The notes below the pieces were generated by a model. The model was not told the origin of the DNA, ran no database searches, and saw only the letters and a program-made list of their open reading frames with translations. The position numbers were made by a program, and so were the translations under genes. Positions 1-7,559 of a stretch of DNA of 64,000 nucleotides are shown here, piece by piece. Source of the DNA: Aalborgiella sp963841045 (GTDB lineage Bacteria; Pseudomonadota; Gammaproteobacteria; Burkholderiales; Burkholderiaceae_C); NCBI GenBank assembly GCA_963841045.1, contig CAWJBD010000001.1, forward strand, positions 248,001 through 312,000, given 5' to 3'. Numbering within the stretch: the first letter of the stretch is position 1; every line of letters starts with the position of its first letter.

Positions 1-2
1 AA

Positions 3-98
3 ACGCAGTTGTTCAGCAAAGACCAAGCCGTTCTGTGCATGGCAAAACGCCTGCAAGCAGCAGGCGTTTTGGTTCACTTACCCGGCCAATTTATATAA
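3..98 (+). CDS. Possible 3' end of a gene entering from the left
   Basis: Frame 3 is open from the window edge to a TAA at 96-98 and reads like protein (ends ...AAGVLVHLPGQFI). It is only about 31 codons, so no family can be named. A CGCCTGC/GCAGGCG hairpin flanked by AAAA and TTTT (44-70) lies inside it. If this frame is not coding, that hairpin would be a bidirectional terminator instead; the two readings compete. Confidence 0.25.
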   Translation, partial: TQLFSKDQAVLCMAKRLQAAGVLVHLPGQFI

Positions 99-153
99 GA
101 AATTGGCCTATATCCGGCGTATTTATTGCCTAGTTTGCTATTAAATATATAGC
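92..153 (-). repeat. Dispersed intergenic repeat, copy 1
   Basis: On the minus strand this reads as a short hairpin GCTAT...ATAGC, then an ACTAGGCAAT-AATACGCCGG block, then ATAGGCCAATTT and a TATATAA tail. The same order of blocks recurs at seven other places in the window, both in host intergenic spaces and in the prophage. It lies downstream of the rhodanese gene. Confidence 0.75.
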
Positions 154-172
154 AATTAGGTGATTAAATGTG

Positions 173-1181
173 TCAATTGGTTTTCTTAGCTGCAGCCAGT
201 TCTTTTTCTAAGGTTTCAATTCGCGCTTGCATACCTGCGATGCGGCCATTCAAAGCACCCACATTGAAAACGGTGGCATTGTTGGCAGGCGCATCAAGTT
301 TGTTGCCATAAGCTAACCACGAAGAGTCATAAATCTTCACATTTTTGAAACCCAGTTGCTCCAACACACCCGCTGTTTCTGAAGCACGAGCACCAGATTG
401 GCAATACACAACAGTTTCCTTGTTCGGGTCGAGCTTGGCATACAGCGCCTTCAAATCATCGTTCGTTTTAAGCACCATGCCACGGTTATCAGCGACAACT
501 TTGCGCGCCAATTTCGACATGGTTTCCGGATCGCTCCAATTCATCTCGTAAGGAATGTTGACCGAGCCAGGAATATTGCCACCGCGTAGCGCGCGGATAT
601 CTGTACCAGCAAATTCCTTGGGTGTGCGGGCATCCACAATTTGCACGTCACTGCGGTTCAGTCGGTCTATCACTTCTTGCGTGCTCACAGCAACGGATGG
701 GTTGGCTTTCAGAGTCAACTTGATGGGTGTTGTTGCTTTTGCTGCGCCAGTTTCGACTGGCAATCCAGCGGCTTGCCACGCTTCCAAGCCATCGTGGTAA
801 ACACTCACTTTGCTGCCGCCAAAATAGCGCAAGGCATAGCGCCCAAAATAAGGGTTCCAAGTTCCGCGTGTGCCGTAAACAATGGTTTCCTTTGTGGGGT
901 CAATGCCAGCCGCGCCCAACACTTTGGCCACTTCATCGGTTTTCAAAAAATCTTCTGCGTTGGCTTCACGCAATGTGGTTGCGGCATCTCCCACTCGTCA
1001 AGGCACCAGCCAAACGACCTTTGACATAGTCTTTGTCAGCACGCACGTCCCACACCTGCACATTGCGTTTCAGCGCATCCTGCACATAGGCCGTGTCCAC
1101 AATAACCTGTGCCGATGCCATACCCGCTAGCCCCAGCAATCCCAAAGCCAAACCCAATTTCCGTAACGAATAGTTGAACAT
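173..1181 (-). pseudogene. Double-rhodanese sulfurtransferase, frameshifted
   Basis: Two overlapping frames together make one periplasmic sulfurtransferase of about 340 residues. The 5' frame starts at 1181 behind GGAGCGAG and has a signal peptide with an ASA|Q cleavage site and the start of rhodanese domain 1 (VWDVRADKDYVKG). The 3' frame (994-173) carries the rest of domain 1, whose loop GTRGTW lacks cysteine, and domain 2 with the catalytic loop CQSGARA, then a C-terminal coiled coil. The frame changes near 997-1003; removing one base (TTG-ACG-A-GTG-GGA) restores continuity. The family transfers sulfane sulfur from thiosulfate or 3-mercaptopyruvate. The frameshift may be a sequence error, because three other genes here show the same single-base excess. 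Confidence 0.75.
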
Positions 1182-1299
1182 GCTCGCTCCTGTATGTTGT
1201 TGTCATGATTTTGGCTGTGTCTGTAACACGCCAAAATTCATCCTACAAACGAAGCTTCAAATGGTCAAGCGGGAAAGCCCTTGCAAAAAACTTGCGCGA

Positions 1300-1587
1300 T
1301 TAAGCCTCGTCACTTCCAAGCGGCGGGTTGGCATTGGCTGCCACCACTTGGCTCAGCATGCTTTCAAGCAGCTTCACGGCTTCGCCAATCACGTTGGCTT
1401 CCTGTTGGATGCTCATGCCTTGGCCCTCGCTGCTTTTGGCAGCGAGCACGTGGCGCTTGACCATTTCATCCAATACGTTTTGGTTGATGGTCATACCGTG
1501 TGAACTTTTCAGAGCCAATTCTTTGCTGAATTCCAACAAGCAAATCATGGCAATACTGAGCGTTGCGGCCTCTTCAGAATGCAGCAC
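1300..1587 (-). CDS. Small conserved-looking hypothetical protein
   Basis: A 95-residue acidic helical protein with no membrane segment and no motif I recognise (MLHSEEAATLSIAM...). The only plausible start in frame is GTG at 1585-1587, with no clear Shine-Dalgarno. The frame stays open upstream to a stop near 1627 (reads PNPNSPKSITK), so the true start could be a rarer codon further up. It lies between the rhodanese gene and tRNA-Arg, all on the minus strand. Confidence 0.55.
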   Translation of the reverse strand: MLHSEEAATLSIAMICLLEFSKELALKSSHGMTINQNVLDEMVKRHVLAAKSSEGQGMSIQQEANVIGEAVKLLESMLSQVVAANANPPLGSDEA

Positions 1588-1642
1588 TTTGGTGATGGAT
1601 TTGGGTGAATTCGGGTTCGGGTTTGTTCATGGCGATGTAGAG

Positions 1643-1719
<77 letters not shown>

Positions 1720-1753
1720 CGGCATATTTACTGCTTACTTTGCTATCATTTTT

Positions 1754-1782
1754 GATATAAAAGCGGAGCGCTACGCTTTCAA
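1754..1782 (-). promoter_or_regulatory. Candidate phage-supplied promoter for tRNA-Arg
   Basis: Read on the minus strand, TTGAAA (1777-1782) is followed after 17 bp by TATATC (1754-1759), about 34 nt before the tRNA. It lies between the late-operon terminator (1821-1858) and the tRNA, so it is the obvious candidate to drive tRNA-Arg in the lysogen. The spacer holds a near-palindrome, AAGCGGAGCGCTACGCTT. Inference from sequence only. Confidence 0.45.
1759..1780. promoter_or_regulatory. Paired 12-mer sites at left prophage end (possible Int/Xis arm sites)
   Basis: Two inverted copies of RAAAGCGKAGCG overlap by 2 bp: AAAAGCGGAGCG on plus (1759-1770) and GAAAGCGTAGCG on minus (1769-1780). The same two variants occur near attR at 48779-48790 (minus) and 48842-48853 (plus). 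Occurrence close to both att cores suggests binding by integrase or its directionality factor. Confidence 0.4.
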
Positions 1783-1820
1783 CTATTTTCCACCCCCAAT
1801 TGTACCCTGTCCACAAACGC

Positions 1821-1858
1821 AAAAAAAATCCCCACCAGCAGTTAAGCCAGTGGGGATT
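1821..1858 (-). terminator. Terminator of the phage late operon
   Basis: On the minus strand AATCCCCAC and GTGGGGATT form a 9-bp stem with a loop of about 14 nt, followed by eight T residues. It directly follows the spanin genes, ends the late transcript and insulates tRNA-Arg from it. Confidence 0.85.
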
Positions 1859-1915
1859 ATTGACCTGGTGCGCTCCACCGCGAACCCGCAGCAGCCAAAT
1901 CAATATCTAATTATG

Positions 1916-2371
1916 TTACTTCGGCCACGCGTTTGTGCACCTCACTTTGTCGGCAACGTGTCGGTCGGCTTCGACTGCAATTCGTCCAGCAAATTCAGAT
2001 ACTGATCGCTGTACTTTATCGAGGGTATCGGCTCTTTGTAGGCAGGCGCTGAGCTGAGTTCTAGCGGCTTCGCTGGCACGTAGATCGTATTGCAGCCGCT
2101 GGTTAGCATCAGCAATGCGCTCACCATTGGCAGCAATCGTTTCAAGCGTTTTGATTTGGTCATTTGCGGCCTTTAGCTCTCGTGTTTTGTTTTGGGATTC
2201 GCGCTCCAGCTTTGCGACGTTGGCTTTGTCTGATGCCACCTTCTGCGCTTCTTTCAGGTCTTTGGCATAGTACCAAGGCAAGATGAAAAAATGCAGCGCG
2301 GCCACCAGCAGCACTGTCCCCGCTATTTGCAGGGCTAGCGCCAGCCAATTCCATGGCAGCAGCGACTTCAT
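1916..2371 (-). CDS. Inner-membrane spanin (Rz-like)
   Basis: The 151-residue protein has a single N-terminal membrane helix (about residues 8-32), then a long charged coiled coil (about 35-125), the usual layout of an i-spanin. Spanins bridge inner and outer membranes and fuse them as the last step of lysis. Its ATG overlaps the stop of the upstream lipoprotein gene (ATGA). The outer-membrane partner is encoded inside it in another frame. It is the last gene of the late operon, next to the terminator. Confidence 0.85.
   Translation of the reverse strand: MKSLLPWNWLALALQIAGTVLLVAALHFFILPWYYAKDLKEAQKVASDKANVAKLERESQNKTRELKAANDQIKTLETIAANGERIADANQRLQYDLRASEAARTQLSACLQRADTLDKVQRSVSEFAGRIAVEADRHVADKVRCTNAWPK
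1942..2163 (-). CDS. Outer-membrane spanin lipoprotein (Rz1-like), nested in Rz
   Basis: The 73-residue protein lies wholly inside the i-spanin gene in a different frame. It has a basic N-terminus, a hydrophobic stretch and the lipobox LTSGC (Cys about residue 24), followed by a short proline-containing mature part (VPAKPLELSS...). Nested Rz/Rz1 pairs are well established in tailed phages. The mature lipoprotein would be tethered to the outer membrane and bind the Rz C-terminus. Confidence 0.8.
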   Translation of the reverse strand: MTKSKRLKRLLPMVSALLMLTSGCNTIYVPAKPLELSSAPAYKEPIPSIKYSDQYLNLLDELQSKPTDTLPTK

Positions 2372-2805
2372 TTGAATGGGTTTTCAAACGAGGTAGATTG
2401 GTTAATGTCTTTTAACAAATCCTTATCCGCAGCGGTTGTGCTTTGTGATAGCTTTGCCAAGCCAAGTTTGAACCCCAAGAAATTTAGCGCAAAATCAGAA
2501 GTCTTATCAAGTAATTTGTTCGCAAATTTTGATAGAGGTTCTTCTGGTAATTTGTACTCAGGCACTTTGCTAGCGCCTGTGTCCGCAGTTGGGTTATAAA
2601 CACTGATGCTAGACACCCCTTTCATTTCAATCGTTTCGCCAGTTTTAGCGACAAGTTGAAATATCGGCGTAGGTGTCACCTTTTGATTCGCGGCAATCTG
2701 CTTGTCGTACATGATCTCAGAGTGCTTAAGCATCTCACTTGACGTACCGCAGCCGGTCAGAAAGAACGTTGCAAAGATGGCAAAAACTAAAAATAATCGT
2801 TTCAT
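2368..2805 (-). CDS. Phage lipoprotein of unknown role
   Basis: The 145-residue protein starts with MKRLFLVFAIFATFF and a lipobox LTGC (Cys at about residue 19), so it is probably a lipoprotein. The mature part is mostly polar with a C-terminal region rich in Leu and Lys. It overlaps the spanin start (ATGA) and follows the proline-rich membrane gene. The position inside the lysis cassette suggests a lysis or envelope role; no family recognised. Confidence 0.7.
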   Translation of the reverse strand: MKRLFLVFAIFATFFLTGCGTSSEMLKHSEIMYDKQIAANQKVTPTPIFQLVAKTGETIEMKGVSSISVYNPTADTGASKVPEYKLPEEPLSKFANKLLDKTSDFALNFLGFKLGLAKLSQSTTAADKDLLKDINQSTSFENPFK

Positions 2806-3356
2806 GGAATACTCCTTTGTGGTGGGATGGGTGGAATTGGTCGTAATGGCAAATCAATTGGTGCTTCGTCTGATTTATGCTCTTGTGATGGCTGCTTTAC
2901 TTTTGCGGTTTCGACGGGTTTTGCCGCTTTAACTTCTGGCATATATTCGACTGTAGCCGGCGTATTGATTGCCTTATCTGCTATTTTTTCTGTAGCAGTT
3001 TTTCGCACTTTCTTTTTTGGTGGCGTCGGCTGTTCGGGTTCATCGTCTTGCGGTGCTTCAATCGCTTCTTTTTTCGCGCTGTAGGCTTGGTACTTCGTGG
3101 CGATGTCAGAGGCAATCCAAAAGCCAAACGCGAATACTGCTACCCACAAAATGCGCTTACCCCATTTTTTGAATGTTGAGTTGTCAAATAGCGCGATGTC
3201 TGTTTGTCCGTTAATCCATGCCTGCCTTGAAATGGAATCAACTGCGACAGTTTGCGTCGGAATGCCAGCGGCTTCGGCTTGCGCTTTCAGTGTTTGGTCT
3301 ACCTTGGCATACCCGTCGCTGGCTGGGTCTTTGAGTGGGTCGTAGACTTCGGTCAT
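2802..3356 (-). CDS. Single-pass membrane protein with proline-rich tail; contains the dispersed repeat
   Basis: The 184-residue protein has one membrane helix (about 69-86, ILWVAVFAFGFWIASDIA) and a long Pro/Lys/Glu-rich C-terminal part ending in PPIPPQRSIP. Residues about 121-139 (TATEKIADKAINTPATVEY) are encoded by a copy of the window's dispersed intergenic repeat (2941-2996), in frame. It overlaps the genes on both sides by ATGA. The function is unknown; the tail could span periplasm like a TonB-type or spanin-like linker, which is speculation. Confidence 0.65.
   Translation of the reverse strand: MTEVYDPLKDPASDGYAKVDQTLKAQAEAAGIPTQTVAVDSISRQAWINGQTDIALFDNSTFKKWGKRILWVAVFAFGFWIASDIATKYQAYSAKKEAIEAPQDDEPEQPTPPKKKVRKTATEKIADKAINTPATVEYMPEVKAAKPVETAKVKQPSQEHKSDEAPIDLPLRPIPPIPPQRSIP
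2941..2996 (-). repeat. Dispersed repeat, copy 2, inside a phage coding sequence
   Basis: Minus-strand order is GCTA(N)8ATAGCA, then AAGGCAATCAATACGCCGG, then CTACAG, which matches the host intergenic copies block for block. The central 19 bases differ from the copy at 63818-63884 by one base. Here the element is translated as part of the proline-rich membrane protein. Confidence 0.65.
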
Positions 3357-3490
3357 TTTGCTTCGTCCTTTGGCGCTGGCCTTACCTTAGCCCAAAGCCA
3401 TTTCGCACCAGCTTGTATCAGATTTTTTTGCCAGGCAATTGTCAAGCCCACACCCGATGCAACACCACCTACAAAAATATAAAAATTCAT
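3353..3490 (-). CDS. Small membrane protein of the lysis region
   Basis: A 45-residue frame starting ATG at 3490 behind AGGAGAAATC: N-terminal hydrophobic segment (NFYIFVGGVASGVGLTIAW) followed by a basic tail (QAGAKWLWAKVRPAPKDEAK). Its TGA overlaps the next ATG, and its start overlaps the preceding gene, so it fits the tight operon. One membrane span; a holin-accessory role is possible but not shown. Confidence 0.65.
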   Translation of the reverse strand: MNFYIFVGGVASGVGLTIAWQKNLIQAGAKWLWAKVRPAPKDEAK

Positions 3491-3681
3491 GATTTCTCCT
3501 TTGGTTGACTTTCGGTTTTGTTCTGCCACGCATTAGCGGCCAAATATGCGCCTATGGTCATAGAGCACAGCGCCACGAATGAGCCGGCATCTAGCTTGCC
3601 AAACCACAACAACACCGTGGCAGTGATGAACACCTGCTCGATCAGCAAGAATTTACGGCTTAGAAATTTGGATTGCTTCAT
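3487..3681 (-). CDS. Two-helix membrane protein, candidate second holin/antiholin
   Basis: A 64-residue protein using ATG at 3681, which overlaps the endolysin stop (ATGA); a longer frame start at 3732 would sit inside the endolysin gene and is less likely. It has a basic N-terminus (MKQSKFLSRKF), two hydrophobic segments (about 12-27 and 31-45) and a charged C-terminus. Size, topology and place directly after the endolysin suggest a holin or antiholin. Confidence 0.55.
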   Translation of the reverse strand: MKQSKFLSRKFLLIEQVFITATVLLWFGKLDAGSFVALCSMTIGAYLAANAWQNKTESQPKEKS

Positions 3682-4241
3682 ATCGCAACCCAATCTAAAA
3701 AGTCTTCGAACCATCCGGTAATGCGTTCCCATAGGGTCAACGGCTTTGGCTCTGGCAATTGCACCGATTCCACAATGCCATCAGATGCGCCATCAAGGCA
3801 CAGCTTGCGTTCAATTTCACGACGCTTGGTAAGCCCAGCCAGTTCGGTTAAAACGCCGCCAACACGGGCTTTATTCCACTTTGGCAACTCATTGCAAGCG
3901 GCCACCAAATTTCCAGCATCAAGGTATTTTGATGCCGTTGATTTGCACGCTACTTTTGGTCCGATATTGAAAGTCGCATCACCAAATGCGGCCAACACTT
4001 TGACTGGCAGATTCGGATGACAGCGGTCAACGATTGACAGCGCGTTCATCATGTCATCGTTTAAATGTTGACGGCATTCTGCAAGACTGTAGTTTTTCCC
4101 CTTAACCACATCCGCACCCGTATGGCCGTAGCAAACGGTCAAAATACCTACTTGATCAAGGTACGAGTTAAGTCGCAGACCCTCAGCAGGTATTGCAATT
4201 GACGTTGCCAGTATTGCTGCTTTGACAATGTTTGAGTTCAT
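3678..4241 (-). CDS. SAR endolysin, T4-type lysozyme (GH24)
   Basis: The 187-residue muramidase cleaves the MurNAc-GlcNAc bond. The N-terminus (residues 1-19, NIVKAAILATSIAIPA) is a weak hydrophobic signal-anchor-release segment. The catalytic triad pattern follows: E20-G in AEGLRL, D29 in SYLDQVG, T35 in GILTVCYGHT, as in the P21 and P1 Lyz group. It overlaps the holin gene upstream and the two-helix protein downstream. A SAR endolysin reaches the periplasm by the host Sec system and is released when the holin depolarises the membrane. Confidence 0.88.
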   Translation of the reverse strand: MNSNIVKAAILATSIAIPAEGLRLNSYLDQVGILTVCYGHTGADVVKGKNYSLAECRQHLNDDMMNALSIVDRCHPNLPVKVLAAFGDATFNIGPKVACKSTASKYLDAGNLVAACNELPKWNKARVGGVLTELAGLTKRREIERKLCLDGASDGIVESVQLPEPKPLTLWERITGWFEDFLDWVAI

Positions 4242-4492
4242 TTTGTCAGCTTTGCCATTGTCGCGCGGTGTTCTTCATCACGCCGCTTATCTTCTTTGTG
4301 CCTGAAGTACCAATTGACCAAAACGCCCATCACGCCAAAAAACACCGTCGCAGCCAAACCCGCAAGGGCAATGTCAGTCTGCCCAAAATACGATGCCCCA
4401 ATGGTGGTAGCGGTAGCACCAGCTGTACCGATTTTGGATGCCGTGACAGTGGTCGCAGCCGCTTCAGAGATATGGCGCAATGGTTCGCTCAT
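4238..4492 (-). CDS. Phage holin
   Basis: The 84-residue protein has a hydrophilic start, glycine/alanine/threonine-rich hydrophobic stretches (about 21-34 and 43-62) and a strongly charged tail (RHKEDKRRDEEHR), the usual layout of small holins. It is the first gene of the lysis cassette and its stop overlaps the endolysin ATG. Its job would be to depolarise or perforate the inner membrane and so set lysis time. Confidence 0.75.
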   Translation of the reverse strand: MSEPLRHISEAAATTVTASKIGTAGATATTIGASYFGQTDIALAGLAATVFFGVMGVLVNWYFRHKEDKRRDEEHRATMAKLTK

Positions 4493-4518
4493 GGGTTCAC
4501 TTTCTTATTGTTAGGACG

Positions 4519-4540
4519 TAAAAAAAGCCCTTGCGGGCGC
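4519..4540 (-). terminator. Short terminator between tail fibre and lysis genes
   Basis: On the minus strand GCCC-GCAA-GGGC is followed by seven T residues. The stem is short, so it is probably a partial terminator separating structural genes from the lysis cassette. Confidence 0.5.
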
Positions 4541-4585
4541 TATGATTTTGGTAGCTACTTAGGCAATAAATACGCTGGCTAGTAG
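4539..4585 (+). repeat. Dispersed repeat, copy 3, overlapping the 3' end of a tail gene
   Basis: GCTAT-GATTTTG-GTAGC is followed by ACTTAGGCAATAAATACGCTGGCTA, matching the consensus order of the intergenic repeat. The stop codon of the tail-fibre gene (4579) lies inside it. Confidence 0.5.
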
Positions 4586-5526
4586 TCGGTTTCTATATAC
4601 AAGCCTGAGTGGGACGCGCCTGCGGTGCTAAGGGTGCCACCAGCGCTGTACCACAAACGGGGGGCTAGTAATGTGTTAGCAGCCGGCAGTGAGCCAGTTG
4701 CTGTGTAGGTGAAGACTGTGTCAGCGCCAGGATTAGCAAAACGAGTGACCTCGAACTGAACCTCAGACCCGCCTGGAGCGCAAAACATCGCAAGCTCATA
4801 AAGTTCAGTGTTGTCTACTGCGCTCTTCGGAATGCCAGTATCCACTTTGACTACTGCACCTGTACCCGTGCGGTGCATGATTTTATAGTTCGTATCGGCA
4901 GCATCGCATCCCACGCCAATGATGTTTGCGACCGTTGATGGGTCGACATCGGTGGGCGCAGCGGTGACACTTGAAAGGCCGCAAAATCCCCTGCGCGTGG
5001 CATTAGAGGCAAATCCAACAGACGGACCGAACCGCCAAACGAAATGGAACCCTCCCAGTTTTCCTCCACTAGCACCCCTATAAAAAATCGCGGCAGCGGA
5101 GCGAAAGCCAGCCACTGCGTTCGTTGCAGGCGTAGTGGCTTCATAGGCAACCCTAGCGACAGCGTCCGCCAGTGTTCCGCCGGCTACCATGTTCTTTGTG
5201 ACCACAGTACCGGTTGTTGCAAGGGTTATGCCGCTAACGGTTATTACAGAACCGTTGCCCTGTGGCTTATTAAACCTGATATTGTTACGCGCCAGTGATG
5301 GTTGCAGGCTGGAGTCAAGACCGCTCGGTCCTTTGAACGCCGCCATCATGCGTCCACCAATACTTCGACCGAAGAGAGTTACATTGCCGGCCGCTGGTGC
5401 AGGGGGGTTTGAATTGCTTAGTACCAGCGGGTCCGGCGAACTTAAACCCGCAACAGCCGTGTACAGCGCCTTAATGTCAGCGCCAATCGACTGCGCCAAC
5501 GCAACAATCTGGGCTTGTAAACTCAT
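4579..5526 (-). CDS. Tail fibre/spike-like protein, probable receptor-binding subunit
   Basis: A 315-residue protein. The first 21 residues (MSLQAQIVALAQSIGADIK) are a near copy of the start of the next upstream tail protein, which suggests a shared virion-attachment segment. The remainder is rich in Gly, Thr, Ala and beta-strand-like segments without low-complexity repeats, as expected of a fibre tip. It starts with ATG overlapping the stop of 5523-6017 and is the last structural gene before the lysis cassette. Receptor binding is inferred from position. Confidence 0.65.
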   Translation of the reverse strand: MSLQAQIVALAQSIGADIKALYTAVAGLSSPDPLVLSNSNPPAPAAGNVTLFGRSIGGRMMAAFKGPSGLDSSLQPSLARNNIRFNKPQGNGSVITVSGITLATTGTVVTKNMVAGGTLADAVARVAYEATTPATNAVAGFRSAAAIFYRGASGGKLGGFHFVWRFGPSVGFASNATRRGFCGLSSVTAAPTDVDPSTVANIIGVGCDAADTNYKIMHRTGTGAVVKVDTGIPKSAVDNTELYELAMFCAPGGSEVQFEVTRFANPGADTVFTYTATGSLPAANTLLAPRLWYSAGGTLSTAGASHSGLYIETDY

Positions 5527-6017
5527 GTTTTTGCAGTCACGTAGTCGGCGGCAAAGTCGTGCTCAGGGTCACCTACACCGATATTTGCACAGACTTGGGC
5601 TTTTTGCGGCGCGGTCAGCGTTTGTGCAGCGTCGTATCGGACACGGTTACCTAGCTCTGTGGCAATGGTCGTGGCAAAATTCGCATCATTACCCAGTGCG
5701 GTTGCCAATTCTGCCAATGTATCAAGGGCAGCAGCAGCGCCGTTGGTCACACTGTTGATAACCGATGCTTTCGCGGCCTCGATGGTGTCAAAAATCTTGT
5801 TGGCTGACCAAGTGTCGGTTGTATTGCCGTCACCTGCTGCGTCATTAATGGCAACGCCACCACTGCCAACCATGCCGTAGAGCTCATTGATGGCGGCGAC
5901 AAGGCTGGTTTTGGCCGTGGTTGACAATCCGCTAAGAGTACCGCGCTCTGTGCGTGCAACTTTAATATCAGCACCAATTGCTTGGGCTAGTGCGATGATT
6001 TTTGATTCTAAAGACAT
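5523..6017 (-). CDS. Tail fibre protein
   Basis: A 164-residue protein. After the shared N-terminal segment (MSLESKIIALAQAIGADIK) it has a linker and the motifs TLAELATALGNDANFATTIAT and YDAAQTLTAPQKAQ..NIGVG. These are common in short tail fibres of many phages. It is translationally coupled to the downstream fibre gene (ATGA). Together the two may form one fibre from two chains. Confidence 0.75.
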   Translation of the reverse strand: MSLESKIIALAQAIGADIKVARTERGTLSGLSTTAKTSLVAAINELYGMVGSGGVAINDAAGDGNTTDTWSANKIFDTIEAAKASVINSVTNGAAAALDTLAELATALGNDANFATTIATELGNRVRYDAAQTLTAPQKAQVCANIGVGDPEHDFAADYVTAKT

Positions 6018-6026
6018 TCCGTTCCT

Positions 6027-6221
6027 TTAATTTTTTGCCAATATGTAATAGGCGAGTGGGTCAGCCACGATGTCGCCCGGTTCACCCTTCAAACCCAAAT
6101 GCACAACCGCTGCCTGCAACACGGATTCAGAGCCAACTTGCACAGCAACCGAAGCCCCGTCCATCGTGGCGGTGAATGTCGCAGCCCGTGCACCTGTGTA
6201 CTGGCTGGCCGTGTAGTTCAT
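6027..6221 (-). CDS. Small virion-associated protein, unknown
   Basis: A 64-residue protein (MNYTASQYTGARAATFTATMDG...) with a KGEPGDI motif like short collagen-type or fibre linkers. It is coupled to the upstream gene by ATGA overlap. Unknown function; position suggests a fibre or baseplate accessory. Confidence 0.55.
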   Translation of the reverse strand: MNYTASQYTGARAATFTATMDGASVAVQVGSESVLQAAVVHLGLKGEPGDIVADPLAYYILAKN

Positions 6222-6577
6222 CGAATGATCTCCAAAATCATGTTGGTCGGCTCTTCAAATGTGCGAGCGTCTGGTGCCGTGAAAATCAATCGCACCATAC
6301 GCTCACCACGCGGCCATGCGCTGGTGTCGTTGACCTCGAATTTCATGGCGTGCGGTGCAACTGCGCTCACCCATGTGCCAGCAATCGTGATGGATGCGCC
6401 GCCAGATGGAGCGACTAGATTCAGAGCCACTCCCCATGTGCTGGTATCCACCACGGGCACACCGCCCTCGCTTACCGGTGATTCGCCAGCCTCGCCAGTC
6501 AAAACAAGGCTAAACGCTCTGCCAATGATGTGAGGCTTGAGGCTGTTGCACTCGCAGCCATTAGGCCAAGTTGCCAT
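6218..6577 (-). CDS. Hypothetical tail-region protein
   Basis: A 119-residue protein, beta-rich by composition, with no membrane segment (MATWPNGCECNSLKPHIIGR...). It lies between a papain-like peptidase gene and a small fibre-region gene in the late operon. I do not recognise a family. Confidence 0.6.
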   Translation of the reverse strand: MATWPNGCECNSLKPHIIGRAFSLVLTGEAGESPVSEGGVPVVDTSTWGVALNLVAPSGGASITIAGTWVSAVAPHAMKFEVNDTSAWPRGERMVRLIFTAPDARTFEEPTNMILEIIR

Positions 6578-6579
6578 GT

Positions 6580-7077
6580 TTAATCCTTAAAAAACGATTC
6601 GGTAATATCTTGTGCACCAGGCATTGCCATTGCGATAGCCCAAAATTTAGACGGCGTGTACTGTTCTGGCGTCGGAACGAATGGCGCTGCACATGACTCG
6701 TTGCAAAAAAACTTATCTAAGCAACCTCGCAAAAAGAACAGCACCGAAGCAGCCGCACCCCACCAGTCGTATGCCTTGCCGCGATTGTTGTAAAACCAAA
6801 TTGCCGCATCGTTCGCGTCCCAAGTCGGAACATTCACAGCCACCCAATGCCCTTTTGTCAGGTGGGCTTCAGGGGTAATCACTTTGGTTCGCACACCATG
6901 GTCACGGGCTGAACTACTGGCCATGATGCAATTTTTGTAGTGATCGCCCTCAAGCACTGATTCAGTGTGTGTGATTCTTTTGTACTTGCCCGATTGCACT
7001 AGGCGAATCAAAAACCAGCCGAGGCGAACCGACAAAGTGTCCTTTTTGTGGTCACCGATATAGCCTAAGATGATCAT
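6580..7077 (-). CDS. Permuted NlpC/P60-like (YiiX-type) peptidase
   Basis: A 165-residue protein; ATG at 7077 overlaps the preceding stop region and is preferred to the longer frame start at 7104. ITHTESVLEG provides the histidine-containing strand and FFCNESCAAPF the cysteine motif, in the permuted His-before-Cys order of YiiX/YaeF-like papain-fold enzymes. Such proteins cleave amide or peptide bonds in peptidoglycan or lipids. In phage tails they may act during entry. Assignment rests on motif order only. Confidence 0.5.
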   Translation of the reverse strand: MIILGYIGDHKKDTLSVRLGWFLIRLVQSGKYKRITHTESVLEGDHYKNCIMASSSARDHGVRTKVITPEAHLTKGHWVAVNVPTWDANDAAIWFYNNRGKAYDWWGAAASVLFFLRGCLDKFFCNESCAAPFVPTPEQYTPSKFWAIAMAMPGAQDITESFFKD

Positions 7078-7079
7078 GG

Positions 7080-7550
7080 TTAAGCCCCAAACACAGCAGG
7101 CCAACCGCCTGAGAAATCGTAAGCTGAAGGGTCGTTACTGGCTTCCATTGCGACGCGGTGGGTTTCAGCCGCCGCGAATACAGCCATGTCAGAAGCTGCG
7201 GCAGTTGCAAAGATTTGCCCTGCCAATGTTTGCGTCATGGTGATAAACGTGCCGTCCATCGTTTTCCATTGAAGGTTTGGCGGTATTCCTGCACCCATCA
7301 TGACCAAGCCTAATTGCTGGATTCGGCTTGCTGTGTCTGAGTGATACCACTTGGTGCCGACATGGAAACCGCCTGACTCTTTGCGACGGTCACGTTCAGC
7401 TTTGATGCGATTCCACATGATGTTGACATCGCTTGGGATTGCCACGCCGTAGGTGCGCAAATTGAAATCCTGATGCGCAGCCTGCAATCGGGCGATGGTG
7501 TCCAGTTCTTCTTGACTTTGAACGAATGCGTTATTAGGTTGTGTTGCCAT
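7080..7550 (-). CDS. DUF4376-like tail fibre-associated protein
   Basis: A 156-residue helical protein: an Arg/Glu-rich helix (NIMWNRIKAERDRRKESGGF), then VGTKWYHSDTASRIQQLGLV and WKTMDGTFITMTQTLAGQI. This pattern is that of DUF4376, which occurs at the end of phage fibre or fibre-assembly proteins. Located between the large fibre protein and the peptidase. Confidence 0.65.
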   Translation of the reverse strand: MATQPNNAFVQSQEELDTIARLQAAHQDFNLRTYGVAIPSDVNIMWNRIKAERDRRKESGGFHVGTKWYHSDTASRIQQLGLVMMGAGIPPNLQWKTMDGTFITMTQTLAGQIFATAAASDMAVFAAAETHRVAMEASNDPSAYDFSGGWPAVFGA

Positions 7551-7559
7551 GTTGTTGCC

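Noticed and set aside
44..70. Terminator hairpin at the left edge
   Set aside because: It may lie within coding sequence that enters from the left; not listed as a separate terminator.
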